Source: Paenibacillus cremeus
GTDB lineage: Bacteria; Bacillota; Bacilli; Paenibacillales; NBRC-103111
Length of the DNA stretch: 64,000 bases
Direction of reading: 5' to 3'
Assembly (NCBI RefSeq): GCF_007786445.1
Contig: NZ_VNJI01000009.1
Span: 1 to 64,000 of the forward strand
The position numbers and the translations under genes are program-made. Shown here one piece after another: positions 34,150 to 41,598 of the stretch (its first letter is position 1; each line of letters begins with the position of its first letter). Under the pieces are notes generated by a model. That model did not search any database. It worked only from the letters and a program-made list of their open reading frames with translations, and was not told where the DNA came from.

Positions 34150-34584
34150 TTACTTACAGTAGTGCTCGAACGCACCAACCAAATCGCCGGCGATCATCTC
34201 AGCTGAGCGATCTTCGATCTGGTGGCGCTGGATGAAATGAACCAGCTGTCCGTCCTTCAGTACCGCGATAGATGGCGAGGATGGCGGGTATGGAGCCAAA
34301 TATTCGCGAGCCTTCGCTGTAGCTTCTTTATCCTGACCGGCAAACACCGTGAACAGGTGATCCGGCTTCACTTCGTTTTGCAGCGCGCGAGCCACGCCTG
34401 GACGGCATTGACCTGCAGCACAGCCGCATACGGAGTTGATAACGAGCAGCACGGTTCCTTTGGAGTTCTCGAGCGCTTCCGTTACTTCCTCCGGTGTGCG
34501 CAGCTCCGTAATGCCAATACGGGTCAAATCGTCGCGCATAGGTTGAACCATATCTTTCATGTATGACTCAAATGACATAGACAT
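34150..34584 (-). CDS. Bacilliredoxin (BrxA/BrxB, UPF0403)
   Basis: A 144-aa thioredoxin-like protein that removes bacillithiol from S-bacillithiolated proteins. The active site is Cys53-Gly-Cys55 (INSVCGCAAGQC), with an extra Cys60 not usual for the family. FAGQDKEATAKAREYLAPYPPSSPSIAVLKDGQ is the conserved centre. The ATG at 34584 gives the family N-terminus MSMSFESYM; GTG codons just upstream are alternatives. Implies a bacillithiol-based redox system in the host. Confidence 0.93.
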   Translation of the reverse strand: MSMSFESYMKDMVQPMRDDLTRIGITELRTPEEVTEALENSKGTVLLVINSVCGCAAGQCRPGVARALQNEVKPDHLFTVFAGQDKEATAKAREYLAPYPPSSPSIAVLKDGQLVHFIQRHQIEDRSAEMIAGDLVGAFEHYCK

Positions 34585-34687
34585 GTTCACTTTCACTCCT
34601 TTTTCAACATAAAGGTTTAGTAATTCTCATATGTCCATTATACATCGACAGGGAGTGAAAGCAAAGCATCAGATGCCATTACTTACT

Positions 34688-35131
34688 TCAGCTATCCTTC
34701 GATTCGGCGGAGTCTTTATTGGCTTCGCCGATCTCCGTATTATAGGAGACGTCTTTATCCGAGTGCATGAAGTGAGAAGGATTCGGAGCAATCCCCTGCT
34801 CAAACAAATCCCGGTTCTCCGCCGTTTGGAAGCCCACATCCTTATATGGATGCACCCAATTGTCGCCCGACATGACGGACGGATCCGTCTCCTTGCTCCA
34901 CTGCTCCAGCGGCGAGTTGGCCGACTGGTACTCATGATCGCCGATCAGCACACCATGCTCGTTGACGAACGGCTCCTGCGGGCCGCGGCCCTGCTTAAAC
35001 TCCGGACGAAAATTAATTTCGAACGGATCCAGCTTGGCATCATTTTTTTGATTGTAGTTGTTGTTCGTATCGACCTGCTCATAAGCTGAGCTGTCCTGAT
35101 TCTGATTCGCTTGATTCTGATCGTCTGGCAT
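34688..35131 (-). CDS. DUF3905 family protein
   Basis: A 147-aa acidic, hydrophilic protein. The N-terminal 35 residues are rich in Asn, Gln and Asp. The core (about 37-115) matches my recollection of DUF3905: DPFEINFRPEFKQGRGPQEP, NEHGVLIGDHEYQSANSPL, WSKETDPSVMSGDNWVHPYKD. No signal or membrane segment. GGGAGG precedes the ATG at 35131. It is downstream of a 43-aa gene with a 27-nt gap. Found in Bacillales spore formers; a sporulation link is a guess. Confidence 0.75.
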   Translation of the reverse strand: MPDDQNQANQNQDSSAYEQVDTNNNYNQKNDAKLDPFEINFRPEFKQGRGPQEPFVNEHGVLIGDHEYQSANSPLEQWSKETDPSVMSGDNWVHPYKDVGFQTAENRDLFEQGIAPNPSHFMHSDKDVSYNTEIGEANKDSAESKDS

Positions 35132-35158
35132 GCGGATTCCTCCCTTCCTCAAGCGGAA

Positions 35159-35290
35159 TTAGACGGATGGACGGTTGGGACCGTTGAGCTTTTTATCGTA
35201 CCCGTCGCCAGCCGCGTTGGCCTTCCCTTTGGCCTGGTTTTTTTGAAGCTGCTGCTCTTTGGAATCTGATGAATTTCGGTTATTTGCCAT
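35159..35290 (-). CDS. Very small hydrophilic protein, 43 aa
   Basis: Reads MANNRNSSDSKEQQLQKNQA, continues KGKANAAGDGYDKK and ends LNGPNRPSV. It is rich in Asn, Lys, Gln and Gly with no hydrophobic core, similar in character to minor small acid-soluble spore proteins, though I cannot assign it to a named Ssp family. AGGAGA lies about 10 nt before the ATG. It is followed after 27 nt by the DUF3905 gene, so they likely form one unit. Confidence 0.65.
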   Translation of the reverse strand: MANNRNSSDSKEQQLQKNQAKGKANAAGDGYDKKLNGPNRPSV

Positions 35291-35368
35291 GCTGCCATCA
35301 TCTCCTAATTTAAAATAGAACAAAGCTGTGCCGAAGCTTAGGATTAGTATGCTTTGGATTGACTTAAA

Positions 35369-36268
35369 TTAACGCAGCGCCTCCGGTTCAAGAAAATGGT
35401 AATTGAAGGAGGACTTCGTCAATACATCAAAAGCGAAGCCCTGATTTTTCAAATAGCGAATCACCTCGGGCAAGGCCTCTACCGTCGTTGTTTTTGCATC
35501 CATATCATGCATAAGCACGATAATCTGCTGCTTTCCCTGACTCCCGGCTTTGACGGAGGAAATGATATCGGACAACGGCTGTACCGCCGATGCGGCATCG
35601 GTAGAGCTGACATTCCAGTCAAAATATTGGTAGCCGGAATTCGACATTTCCCGGGCAATTTTCGCCATAATGTGACGTCCGCCGGATTTCCACCCCATTC
35701 GATTGTTCGAGCCTCCGGGAAAGCGAAGAATGGACGGTCTCACCCCTGCCGTTTGCTCCAGCAGCTGATTCAGCTTTTCGACATCCTGCTTGAATGCAGG
35801 GACAGAGGCGTAGACGGAGTTGTACCGGTGGGAGAACGTATGATTGCCCAGCGCATGCCCCTCGTCAGCAATGGCTTTATATAGCGCGAGGCTGTCCGGG
35901 TCGGTTTTTCCGATCACAAAGAACGTTGCTTTAATGCCGGAAATCTGCAAAATATGTAAAATGCGCCGCGTATTCAGCGATGGGCCATCGTCGAACGTTA
36001 AATAAGCCTTTTTACCGGTTGGCGCTGCTGAGGAGGACAAAACAAGCATTGGCCTGCTGTCCTGCGCTCCGAACTCTCGAATCATCGTTCCGGTGGTCAG
36101 CACGTGCTCCTCCTGCTCCGCTGCCTCAACTTTTGGCAAAAGACTGCTCTGAGCCGAGCGCTGCTGCTCCTTCTCCCTTAGCTGTATCGCTGAAGTCACC
36201 CCCATGGCCACCAAAAAGCAAAGCATGCCCGCGCGCACCACCCAAATCCATTGGCTCTTCATTCGCAT
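35369..36268 (-). CDS. Polysaccharide deacetylase with membrane anchor
   Basis: A 299-aa NodB-homology deacetylase. An N-terminal signal anchor (WIWVVRAGMLCFLVAMGVTSAI) is followed by the catalytic domain from about residue 105. Motif 1 TFDDGPS holds the catalytic Asp and a metal Asp; motif 2 HTFSHRYNS supplies two metal His; motif 3 is RFPGGSNNRMGW; motif 5 has IIVLMHDM. Likely removes N-acetyl groups from peptidoglycan or a related glycan outside the membrane. GGGGAGGAGG supports the ATG at 36268 (the ATG two codons earlier is equally near). Confidence 0.9.
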   Translation of the reverse strand: MRMKSQWIWVVRAGMLCFLVAMGVTSAIQLREKEQQRSAQSSLLPKVEAAEQEEHVLTTGTMIREFGAQDSRPMLVLSSSAAPTGKKAYLTFDDGPSLNTRRILHILQISGIKATFFVIGKTDPDSLALYKAIADEGHALGNHTFSHRYNSVYASVPAFKQDVEKLNQLLEQTAGVRPSILRFPGGSNNRMGWKSGGRHIMAKIAREMSNSGYQYFDWNVSSTDAASAVQPLSDIISSVKAGSQGKQQIIVLMHDMDAKTTTVEALPEVIRYLKNQGFAFDVLTKSSFNYHFLEPEALR

Positions 36269-36403
36269 GGCCATCCTCCTCCCCTTCATCCGCAAGCTCC
36301 AGGCAGGAATAGTATGGCTGTTCCGGTTCACGCCTTTGTTGTAGTCTTACTGGAAGCATTGGTAAAAAAGGGTACAGCGTCGCTGCTTTACGCCATAAAA
36401 AAA

Positions 36404-36448
36404 GCCGCACACCCGCACCGCTGTTGAATAAGCGGTCGAGCACGCGGC
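36404..36448 (-). terminator. Terminator of DUF445 gene
   Basis: Minus strand: imperfect GC-rich stem (GCCGCGTGCTCGACCGCT with its partner) and seven T residues. Confidence 0.75.
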
Positions 36449-36465
36449 CTAAAAAGCTACGGTGT

Positions 36466-37719
36466 TTATACCAACACTTTGATCCCTTCCAGAACCAACC
36501 CAATCAAAAACCCGCACAGAGCTCCGTTGACCCGGATCCATTGCAGGTCTCCCCCGACTTTGTCTTCCATCAGCTGAATCAGAGTTTCATTATCAAAGCG
36601 ATCCACATTCTCCCGAATGAGCGCCCCGATCTTTGAATGATTCGCCTCGATCCAGCGGCTCAGCTGCTCGTGAATCCAATGCTCCAGCTTCTCCATCGCT
36701 TCAGCATCCTGCCTGAGCTTCTGGGCAGCTTTCTCCAGCATCGGAATCACGTAGCGGTCGGTAAACTCCGGCTCTTGAATCCACTGCTTCAAACGTGTGT
36801 GCAGCTGCTCGACCCAGCCTGCGGTCAGCTCGGCAAGATTCCAACGGCTTAGCAGATTTTGCTTCCAGCCCTCAATCTCTTGATGCGCGTGCGGATCGCT
36901 CGCCAGCGTGGTGAGCCGGCTGCGGATAGCCGCTAGCAGCGCCGTCCGGTTATGGTCTCCACTGCGCTTCAAATCGAAGAGCGCGGAGATAATGAACTGC
37001 TGAATCAAGCCCCCCAGCTTCTCTTCGCTGTAAAAGCCCAAGAAGGCATTGACTGCCATCTGCATAAAGCCGTTTGTTTGCATCCGGCCCAGCGCCTGAG
37101 CCACCATCGCACCCAGCCGCTCGCGGGTTTCCGCCGTCAGCGTCCACTGCTCCGCCAGCTCCAGCACAAAATCGAACGCCTTCTCGTCGTACTTTTTCTC
37201 GTAGACGATGCCGAGCACCACCGACAGCACTTGCTGGGCGTCGATCGCTTCCAGCCGGCGGCGAATTTCCTGCTCCAGCAGCTCCGCCGCGCGGTCCTTC
37301 GGAATCGACTCGAGCAGCTTGTCCGCGGCGCTGACCAGGCCCGTCCGGAAGGCCTCGGTGTGCAGCTGCGCCATCGCGCCATCCACAAGCCGCTCCGCGA
37401 TACGAAGCTGCCCCAGTTTGCCGCGAATGCTCTCCTTGCTCAAGAGATCCTCCTCGATCGTCTTGACCAGCGCGTTCGTCACCTTCTCCCGATTCCGCGG
37501 CAGCAGCGCCGTATGGGGAATCGGAATGCCCAGCGGGTGCCGGAACAAAGCGGTGACCGCGAACCAGTCCGCCAAGCCGCCGACCAGCCCAGCCTCAAAG
37601 CCGCTCTGCAGGAAGCTCACCCAGGGCGTCCCGACAAACGGTAGCGATGCGGCGAACCCTGCCCCCATCACCCCGAGCGACACGGCCGCGGTGTATCTTG
37701 CCTTGGATTGTTCGGCCAT
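36466..37719 (-). CDS. DUF445 family membrane protein
   Basis: A 417-aa protein of the DUF445 family (YheB type). An N-terminal membrane segment and a conserved block (GFEAGLVGGLADWFAVTALFRHPLGIPIPHTALLP) are followed by a long helical region (about 80-390) and a C-terminal membrane helix (VNGALCGFLIGLVLEGIKVLV). Function unknown; family members sit in the envelope of many bacteria. GAGGTGAAT lies upstream of the ATG. Confidence 0.88.
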   Translation of the reverse strand: MAEQSKARYTAAVSLGVMGAGFAASLPFVGTPWVSFLQSGFEAGLVGGLADWFAVTALFRHPLGIPIPHTALLPRNREKVTNALVKTIEEDLLSKESIRGKLGQLRIAERLVDGAMAQLHTEAFRTGLVSAADKLLESIPKDRAAELLEQEIRRRLEAIDAQQVLSVVLGIVYEKKYDEKAFDFVLELAEQWTLTAETRERLGAMVAQALGRMQTNGFMQMAVNAFLGFYSEEKLGGLIQQFIISALFDLKRSGDHNRTALLAAIRSRLTTLASDPHAHQEIEGWKQNLLSRWNLAELTAGWVEQLHTRLKQWIQEPEFTDRYVIPMLEKAAQKLRQDAEAMEKLEHWIHEQLSRWIEANHSKIGALIRENVDRFDNETLIQLMEDKVGGDLQWIRVNGALCGFLIGLVLEGIKVLV

Positions 37720-38357
37720 AGCTATCTATTCACCTCAACATGGTTCCTTTTCTACGTATCATATCGCAATTCGACAGCAAAAGACAGCCGACCGCCTCTA
37801 TTAGGAAATGCAAAGAGACCTCATCCGATTCCTTTCCTGAATCCATGAAGTCTGTTGCACCAATCTTTCAACTTAACCTTAGCCGCCATACCAACGGCAG
37901 CGCCTTGCCCCAAGCTAAATGTCACGCTTCACATGACCTAGGAGTCTGCCCGACAGCTCCAATGCTGCAATACTAAAACAATGGAAGCCCTACCTCTCTT
38001 CCATCCTTGCGGCTCCGAAGACCGCGCCAGTGTGAATCAGTTGTTACTTACAGTCTTGATCATGTTCATGGAAACCTACCGAATTAACGAGTTTTGCGGG
38101 AAAAAGTGAAAATGGGTTAATCTTTTTCGAGGGAAATTTCGTTAGGGGCATTACGGGGTTAATGGTTCTCTTTCGAACAACAATTCATATTACACCTTGT
38201 CTCCATGAAAGTCAACATAAATTGAATTTTTCATAAGAAAAGCTCTGTATTGCACAAAATCGGGCAAATTCGAAGCAGACAGGTGGATTTACGGAGAAAC
38301 TTCATCGATTCAGACCCCCCATGCGCCGTGCATTCCCGTAAGTAGCTTCTCCGTCGT
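37720..38357. other. Gene-free region of about 640 nt
   Basis: No convincing gene, tRNA or riboswitch seen. All reading frames are short and lack ribosome sites. The composition becomes AT-rich toward the right. The octamer GGGTTAAT appears twice (38114-38121, 38156-38163). It must hold the promoter for the leftward DUF445 gene. It may be a degraded gene or contain an unrecognised small RNA. Confidence 0.5.
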
Positions 38358-38386
38358 TTGAGCGCCATCTCCTCATCCGGTATAAT
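38358..38386 (+). promoter_or_regulatory. Sigma-A promoter of CNNM/CBS gene
   Basis: -35 TTGAGC (38358-38363), 17-bp spacer, perfect -10 TATAAT (38381-38386). Gives a leader of about 80 nt. Confidence 0.72.
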
Positions 38387-38428
38387 AAAATAAACAAACT
38401 TTATATTTGTACAAAATTTGAACATTTT

Positions 38429-38476
38429 AAGGGAGGTGTACCTATCCGCCTCACGCAGGCTGATAGGGATTGATTG
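38429..38476 (+). promoter_or_regulatory. Ribosome binding site separated from TTG start by a hairpin
   Basis: AAGGGAGG at 38429-38436 is too far (37 nt) from the TTG start at 38474, but between them a hairpin forms: CCTATCCGCC (38441-38450) pairs with GGCTGATAGG (38458-38467). When folded, the effective spacing falls to about 10 nt. A weaker AGGGA at 38465-38469 is only 4 nt from the start. Confidence 0.55.
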
Positions 38477-39802
38477 AGTAGTGGTGACCCGTTACCCATT
38501 TTGCTTAACGTGGTGTTAATTTTAGTGTTAGTGCTTTTAAACGGTTTTTTTGTGGCTGCGGAATTTGCCATGGTCAAGGTTCGCAACAGCCGGATCGATG
38601 CGCTCGCGCAAACCGGAAATTTAACGGCTCGTTTTGCCCAAACGATTACAAATAATTTGAACGCGTACTTATCCGCATGTCAGCTCGGGATTACCCTCGC
38701 TTCGCTGGCACTAGGGTGGGTCGGGGAGCCGACCATCGCTGCGGTATTGGAGCCCATGCTCAAAGGCTGGCTTGGCCTAAGCGACGTCATCATTCATACG
38801 ATTTCGTTCATCATCGCGTTTACTTTAATCACAACGTTTCATATTACACTCGGGGAGCAGTTCCCGAAAACGTACGCCATTCGCCAGTCCGAGAACGTCA
38901 CTTTGTGGTTCGCGGCGCCAATGATTGTCTTTTACAAGCTGATGTTTCCTTTCATCTGGATGCTGAACGGCATGTCCAACTGGCTGCTGAAGCTGGTGGG
39001 CATCGAGCCGACGACCGAGCATGAATCGGCGCATACGGAGGAAGAAATTCGTGTCTTAGTTAAGGAAAGTCACAAAAGCGGCTTTATCGACAATACCGAG
39101 CTGACGCTTTTTGATAATATATTTGAGTTTACGGAAACGAACGCCCGTGAGATCATGATTCCCCGTACGGAGATGGGCTGCTTGTACGCCAACCTTCCCT
39201 TCGAGGAGAACATGGAGATCGCTTTGAACGAAATGCGGACCCGCTATCCCGTGTGCGACCCGGATAAGGATAACATTATCGGCTTCCTGCACATCAAGGA
39301 TTTACTTAAGCATCAAGCGGGCCTTACCGATATACGCCACATTACAAGACCGATTACCAAGGTGCCGGATTCCATGCCGATCAGCAACCTGCTGAAGCTG
39401 ATGCAGAAGAAGAAGGTGCAGATCGCCATTCTGATCGACGAATATGGCGGCACTTCCGGCTTGGTTACGCTGGAGGACATTCTGGAGGAGCTCGTCGGCG
39501 AGATTCAAGATGAGTTCGATGAAGAACAGCGGCCCGGTATTGAGAAGAAAGACGACCTGACCCACTCCATCGACGGTCGCCTGCTGATTGATGAAGTAAA
39601 CGATTATTTCGGATTGGAGATCGAATCCGAGGATTACGATACGATCGGCGGGTGGATCTACTCGCAAATCGAAATTCCACCGAAAAAGGGTCAGCGAGTA
39701 AGGTATCTGGACCAGTTTCATTTTATTATCGAGGAAACCGACGATTTGCGGGTGTCGCGCCTGATCGTCAAGAAGATTGAAACCCAAACCCAGCCTGCTT
39801 AG
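38474..39802 (+). CDS. CNNM/CorC-like transporter-associated protein with CBS domains
   Basis: A 442-aa hemolysin C / CNNM family protein, possibly in magnesium (or cobalt) efflux. The N-terminal CNNM domain with three to four helices (residues about 1-195) begins LLNVVLILVLVLLNGFFVAAEFAMVKVR. CBS pair at about 210-340 (IMIPRTEMGCLYANLPFEENMEIALNEM; LMQKKKVQIAILIDEYGGTSGLVTLEDILEELVGEIQDEFD), then a CorC_HlyC C-terminal domain (about 350-435). TTG start immediately after an in-frame stop. No riboswitch recognised. Confidence 0.9.
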   Translation: MSSGDPLPILLNVVLILVLVLLNGFFVAAEFAMVKVRNSRIDALAQTGNLTARFAQTITNNLNAYLSACQLGITLASLALGWVGEPTIAAVLEPMLKGWLGLSDVIIHTISFIIAFTLITTFHITLGEQFPKTYAIRQSENVTLWFAAPMIVFYKLMFPFIWMLNGMSNWLLKLVGIEPTTEHESAHTEEEIRVLVKESHKSGFIDNTELTLFDNIFEFTETNAREIMIPRTEMGCLYANLPFEENMEIALNEMRTRYPVCDPDKDNIIGFLHIKDLLKHQAGLTDIRHITRPITKVPDSMPISNLLKLMQKKKVQIAILIDEYGGTSGLVTLEDILEELVGEIQDEFDEEQRPGIEKKDDLTHSIDGRLLIDEVNDYFGLEIESEDYDTIGGWIYSQIEIPPKKGQRVRYLDQFHFIIEETDDLRVSRLIVKKIETQTQPA

Positions 39803-39816
39803 GCAGCGAATTAGAG

Positions 39817-39845
39817 AGGACTTGGCCCGTGCCAGGTCCTTTTTG
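39817..39845 (+). terminator. Terminator of CNNM gene
   Basis: Stem AGGACTTGG / CCAGGTCCT with 6-nt loop and five T residues. Confidence 0.85.
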
Positions 39846-39862
39846 TTGTTATACGGGCCTAG

Positions 39863-39938
39863 TTTAAGAAAATTTACGAGTTTGTTTAACTTTCGTTAAA
39901 CTTTGGTTTATAGGCCGTTAAACGGGGGCTGGTACGAT
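39863..39938 (+). promoter_or_regulatory. Array of six hexamers at 11-bp period before SLH gene promoter
   Basis: Hexamers TTTAAG (39863), TTACGA (39874), TTTAAC (39885), TTAAAC (39896), TTTATA (39907) and TTAAAC (39918) each begin 11 bp after the last. This is the layout of OmpR-family (for example PhoP) binding sites. A -10 TACGAT (39933-39938) follows with no good -35 (ATAGGC at 17 bp), as in activator-dependent promoters. GTTTAAC/GTTAAAC also forms a 7-bp palindrome at 39884-39901. Confidence 0.6.
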
Positions 39939-39981
39939 AAAGCCATGAACGAACGACAACCCATCCCCCAAAAGGAGCTTG

Positions 39982-41490
39982 ATGAACATGAACAAAATGA
40001 CCCGTAACACGATGTATGCTGCAGTGATCGCCGCTTTGCTTGGCACGGGCGTAACCGCGCCCTTGAATCTGCCATCCGCAACCGCTTATGCGGCGGAAGG
40101 CTTTACCGACTTAGGACAAGCCGGCGTATACCAAGCGGCGATGGAGGCGCTGGTGAAGCAGCAGGTGCTCTCCGGCTATGGCGACGGCACGCTGAAGCCC
40201 GGCCAAGGCATCACCCGGGCGGAGCTGGCCAAGCTCATTACGATGACGCTCAGCCTGCCGACGGGTACAGCAGCGGCTAGCCTAAGCGATGTGCAGGCGC
40301 AGGACTGGTTTGCGCCCTATGCGGCAGCAGCTGTAAGCGGCGGCTTCTTGCCCGCGGTGAACGGCAGCTTCCAGCCGGCGGCCAGCGTGACGCAGGAGCA
40401 GCTGGTGAACGCCGTATCGGCAGCGCGCAAAATCGACCCCGGCTTTTTCAAGGAAGCGTACAAGACGGCCTACACCCCGGCTAAAGCAGCCACACGCGGT
40501 GACGCGGCCGTGCTCCTCTATGCCGCTCAATCGTTGAAATCCGATGCCGCCGCCGAAGTCCAAGGCATCAAAGCGCTGAATCCGGTGACACTGGAAATCA
40601 CCTTCGCTCAGCCGTTGAGCGACAATGAGGTGCTGCTCGACCCGGCGCTGAAAAACTTCGTGTTCGACAACGGACTCTTGCTGGGGAATATCCCGCAGCT
40701 GAAGATCGGCAGCCAGTCCACCTACATCGTGCCGACAACGCCGCAAAAGTCTGGAACCAAGTACACGCTGACGTACCAAGGCAAGACCGCCGGCACGTTC
40801 GAAGCGAATCCGAACAAGCTCACGCTGAACGCTGCTCGCCAGGTTTCGAACGATACATTGGAGCTCGACTCCATCTTTGCCGACGGCGTTACCGATTACC
40901 AGAACATCGTGGCCTTCTACAAAGGGAAGCGGAACGGGCTTGATTTTGCCCTCGACGGCAACCAATCGGCTCAAGGCAAAACCTATCAGATTGTCTCCTC
41001 TATGCGGATGAAGCAAGTGACGGTCACGCCGGAGGGCGGCGGTGCGCCGATCATCGCTACGTATGTACCGTTCACCCAGGCTACGGACGGACGTCAAGCG
41101 CCGAAGTTCCGCCTGCCGAATGGCGTAACGCTGAAGGCCGGCGTCAAATACACCGTGACGTCGGATTGGGCGACGCTGAAATCGGGTACGTTCACCGCCG
41201 CTGAGACGGCGCCGCTGGCCATTCAATCGGCCCGTGCCGTGGATGCCGCAGTCCTCGAGATCACGCTGAAGCAGGATCCGAAGGATGAGCTGTTCGCAAG
41301 CCGCAGCGTCGAGCTGATTGCAGCGGATGGCACGAAGCTGACAGCACAGTACCGCTTTACGAGCCGCAAAGGCGCTGTAGGAACCTTTGATCTGATGAAC
41401 GGCGGCAAGCTCGCTGCCGGCAAAGTGTACACGGTGAAGCCGGTAGGCGGCTGGGCTGCGGCCGAGAATGTGACGCTGACCGCTAACTAA
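39982..41490 (+). CDS. S-layer homology (SLH) domain surface protein
   Basis: A 502-aa secreted protein. A signal peptide ends near AYA-AEG (residue about 37). SLH repeat 1 covers about 39-90 (FTDLGQAGVYQAAMEALVKQ...LSGYGDGTLKPGQGITRAEL), repeat 2 about 95-145, and a weaker third about 150-185 (TRGDAAVLLYAAQSL). The rest (190-500) consists of three or four beta-rich Ig-like modules (IKALNPVTLEITFAQPLSD; IQSARAVDAAVLEITLKQDPKD). SLH domains bind secondary cell-wall polymer. An ATG at 39988 has better spacing from AAAGGAG and is an equal candidate. Probably controlled by the repeat array upstream and possibly by the next two genes. Confidence 0.88.
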   Translation: MNMNKMTRNTMYAAVIAALLGTGVTAPLNLPSATAYAAEGFTDLGQAGVYQAAMEALVKQQVLSGYGDGTLKPGQGITRAELAKLITMTLSLPTGTAAASLSDVQAQDWFAPYAAAAVSGGFLPAVNGSFQPAASVTQEQLVNAVSAARKIDPGFFKEAYKTAYTPAKAATRGDAAVLLYAAQSLKSDAAAEVQGIKALNPVTLEITFAQPLSDNEVLLDPALKNFVFDNGLLLGNIPQLKIGSQSTYIVPTTPQKSGTKYTLTYQGKTAGTFEANPNKLTLNAARQVSNDTLELDSIFADGVTDYQNIVAFYKGKRNGLDFALDGNQSAQGKTYQIVSSMRMKQVTVTPEGGGAPIIATYVPFTQATDGRQAPKFRLPNGVTLKAGVKYTVTSDWATLKSGTFTAAETAPLAIQSARAVDAAVLEITLKQDPKDELFASRSVELIAADGTKLTAQYRFTSRKGAVGTFDLMNGGKLAAGKVYTVKPVGGWAAAENVTLTAN

Positions 41491-41501
41491 GGCCTAATCG
41501 A

Positions 41502-41542
41502 GAAAGTCCGGAGCTTATACAGGCTTCCCGGGCTTTCTTTTT
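41502..41542 (+). terminator. Terminator of SLH gene
   Basis: Stem GAAAGTCCGG / CCGGGCTTTC (one G-U pair) with a 16-nt loop and five T residues. Confidence 0.8.
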
Positions 41543-41567
41543 ACGTAGGGGCTTGGTAAGGTATACT
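41540..41567 (+). promoter_or_regulatory. Promoter of the two-component operon
   Basis: -35 TTTACG (41540-41545), 16-bp spacer, -10 TATACT (41562-41567). The -35 overlaps the T tract of the preceding terminator. Start about 25 nt before the kinase ATG. Confidence 0.6.
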
Positions 41568-41598
41568 ATAGAACTGTCATTTATTGGAGGGGACCCTG

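Noticed and set aside
38114-38163. GGGTTAAT octamer repeated twice as possible regulatory sites
   Set aside because: Only two short copies with no promoter nearby; could be chance in AT-rich DNA.
38231-38425. 64-codon minus-strand frame before the CNNM gene
   Set aside because: No ribosome site, crosses the plus-strand promoter, no recognisable motif.
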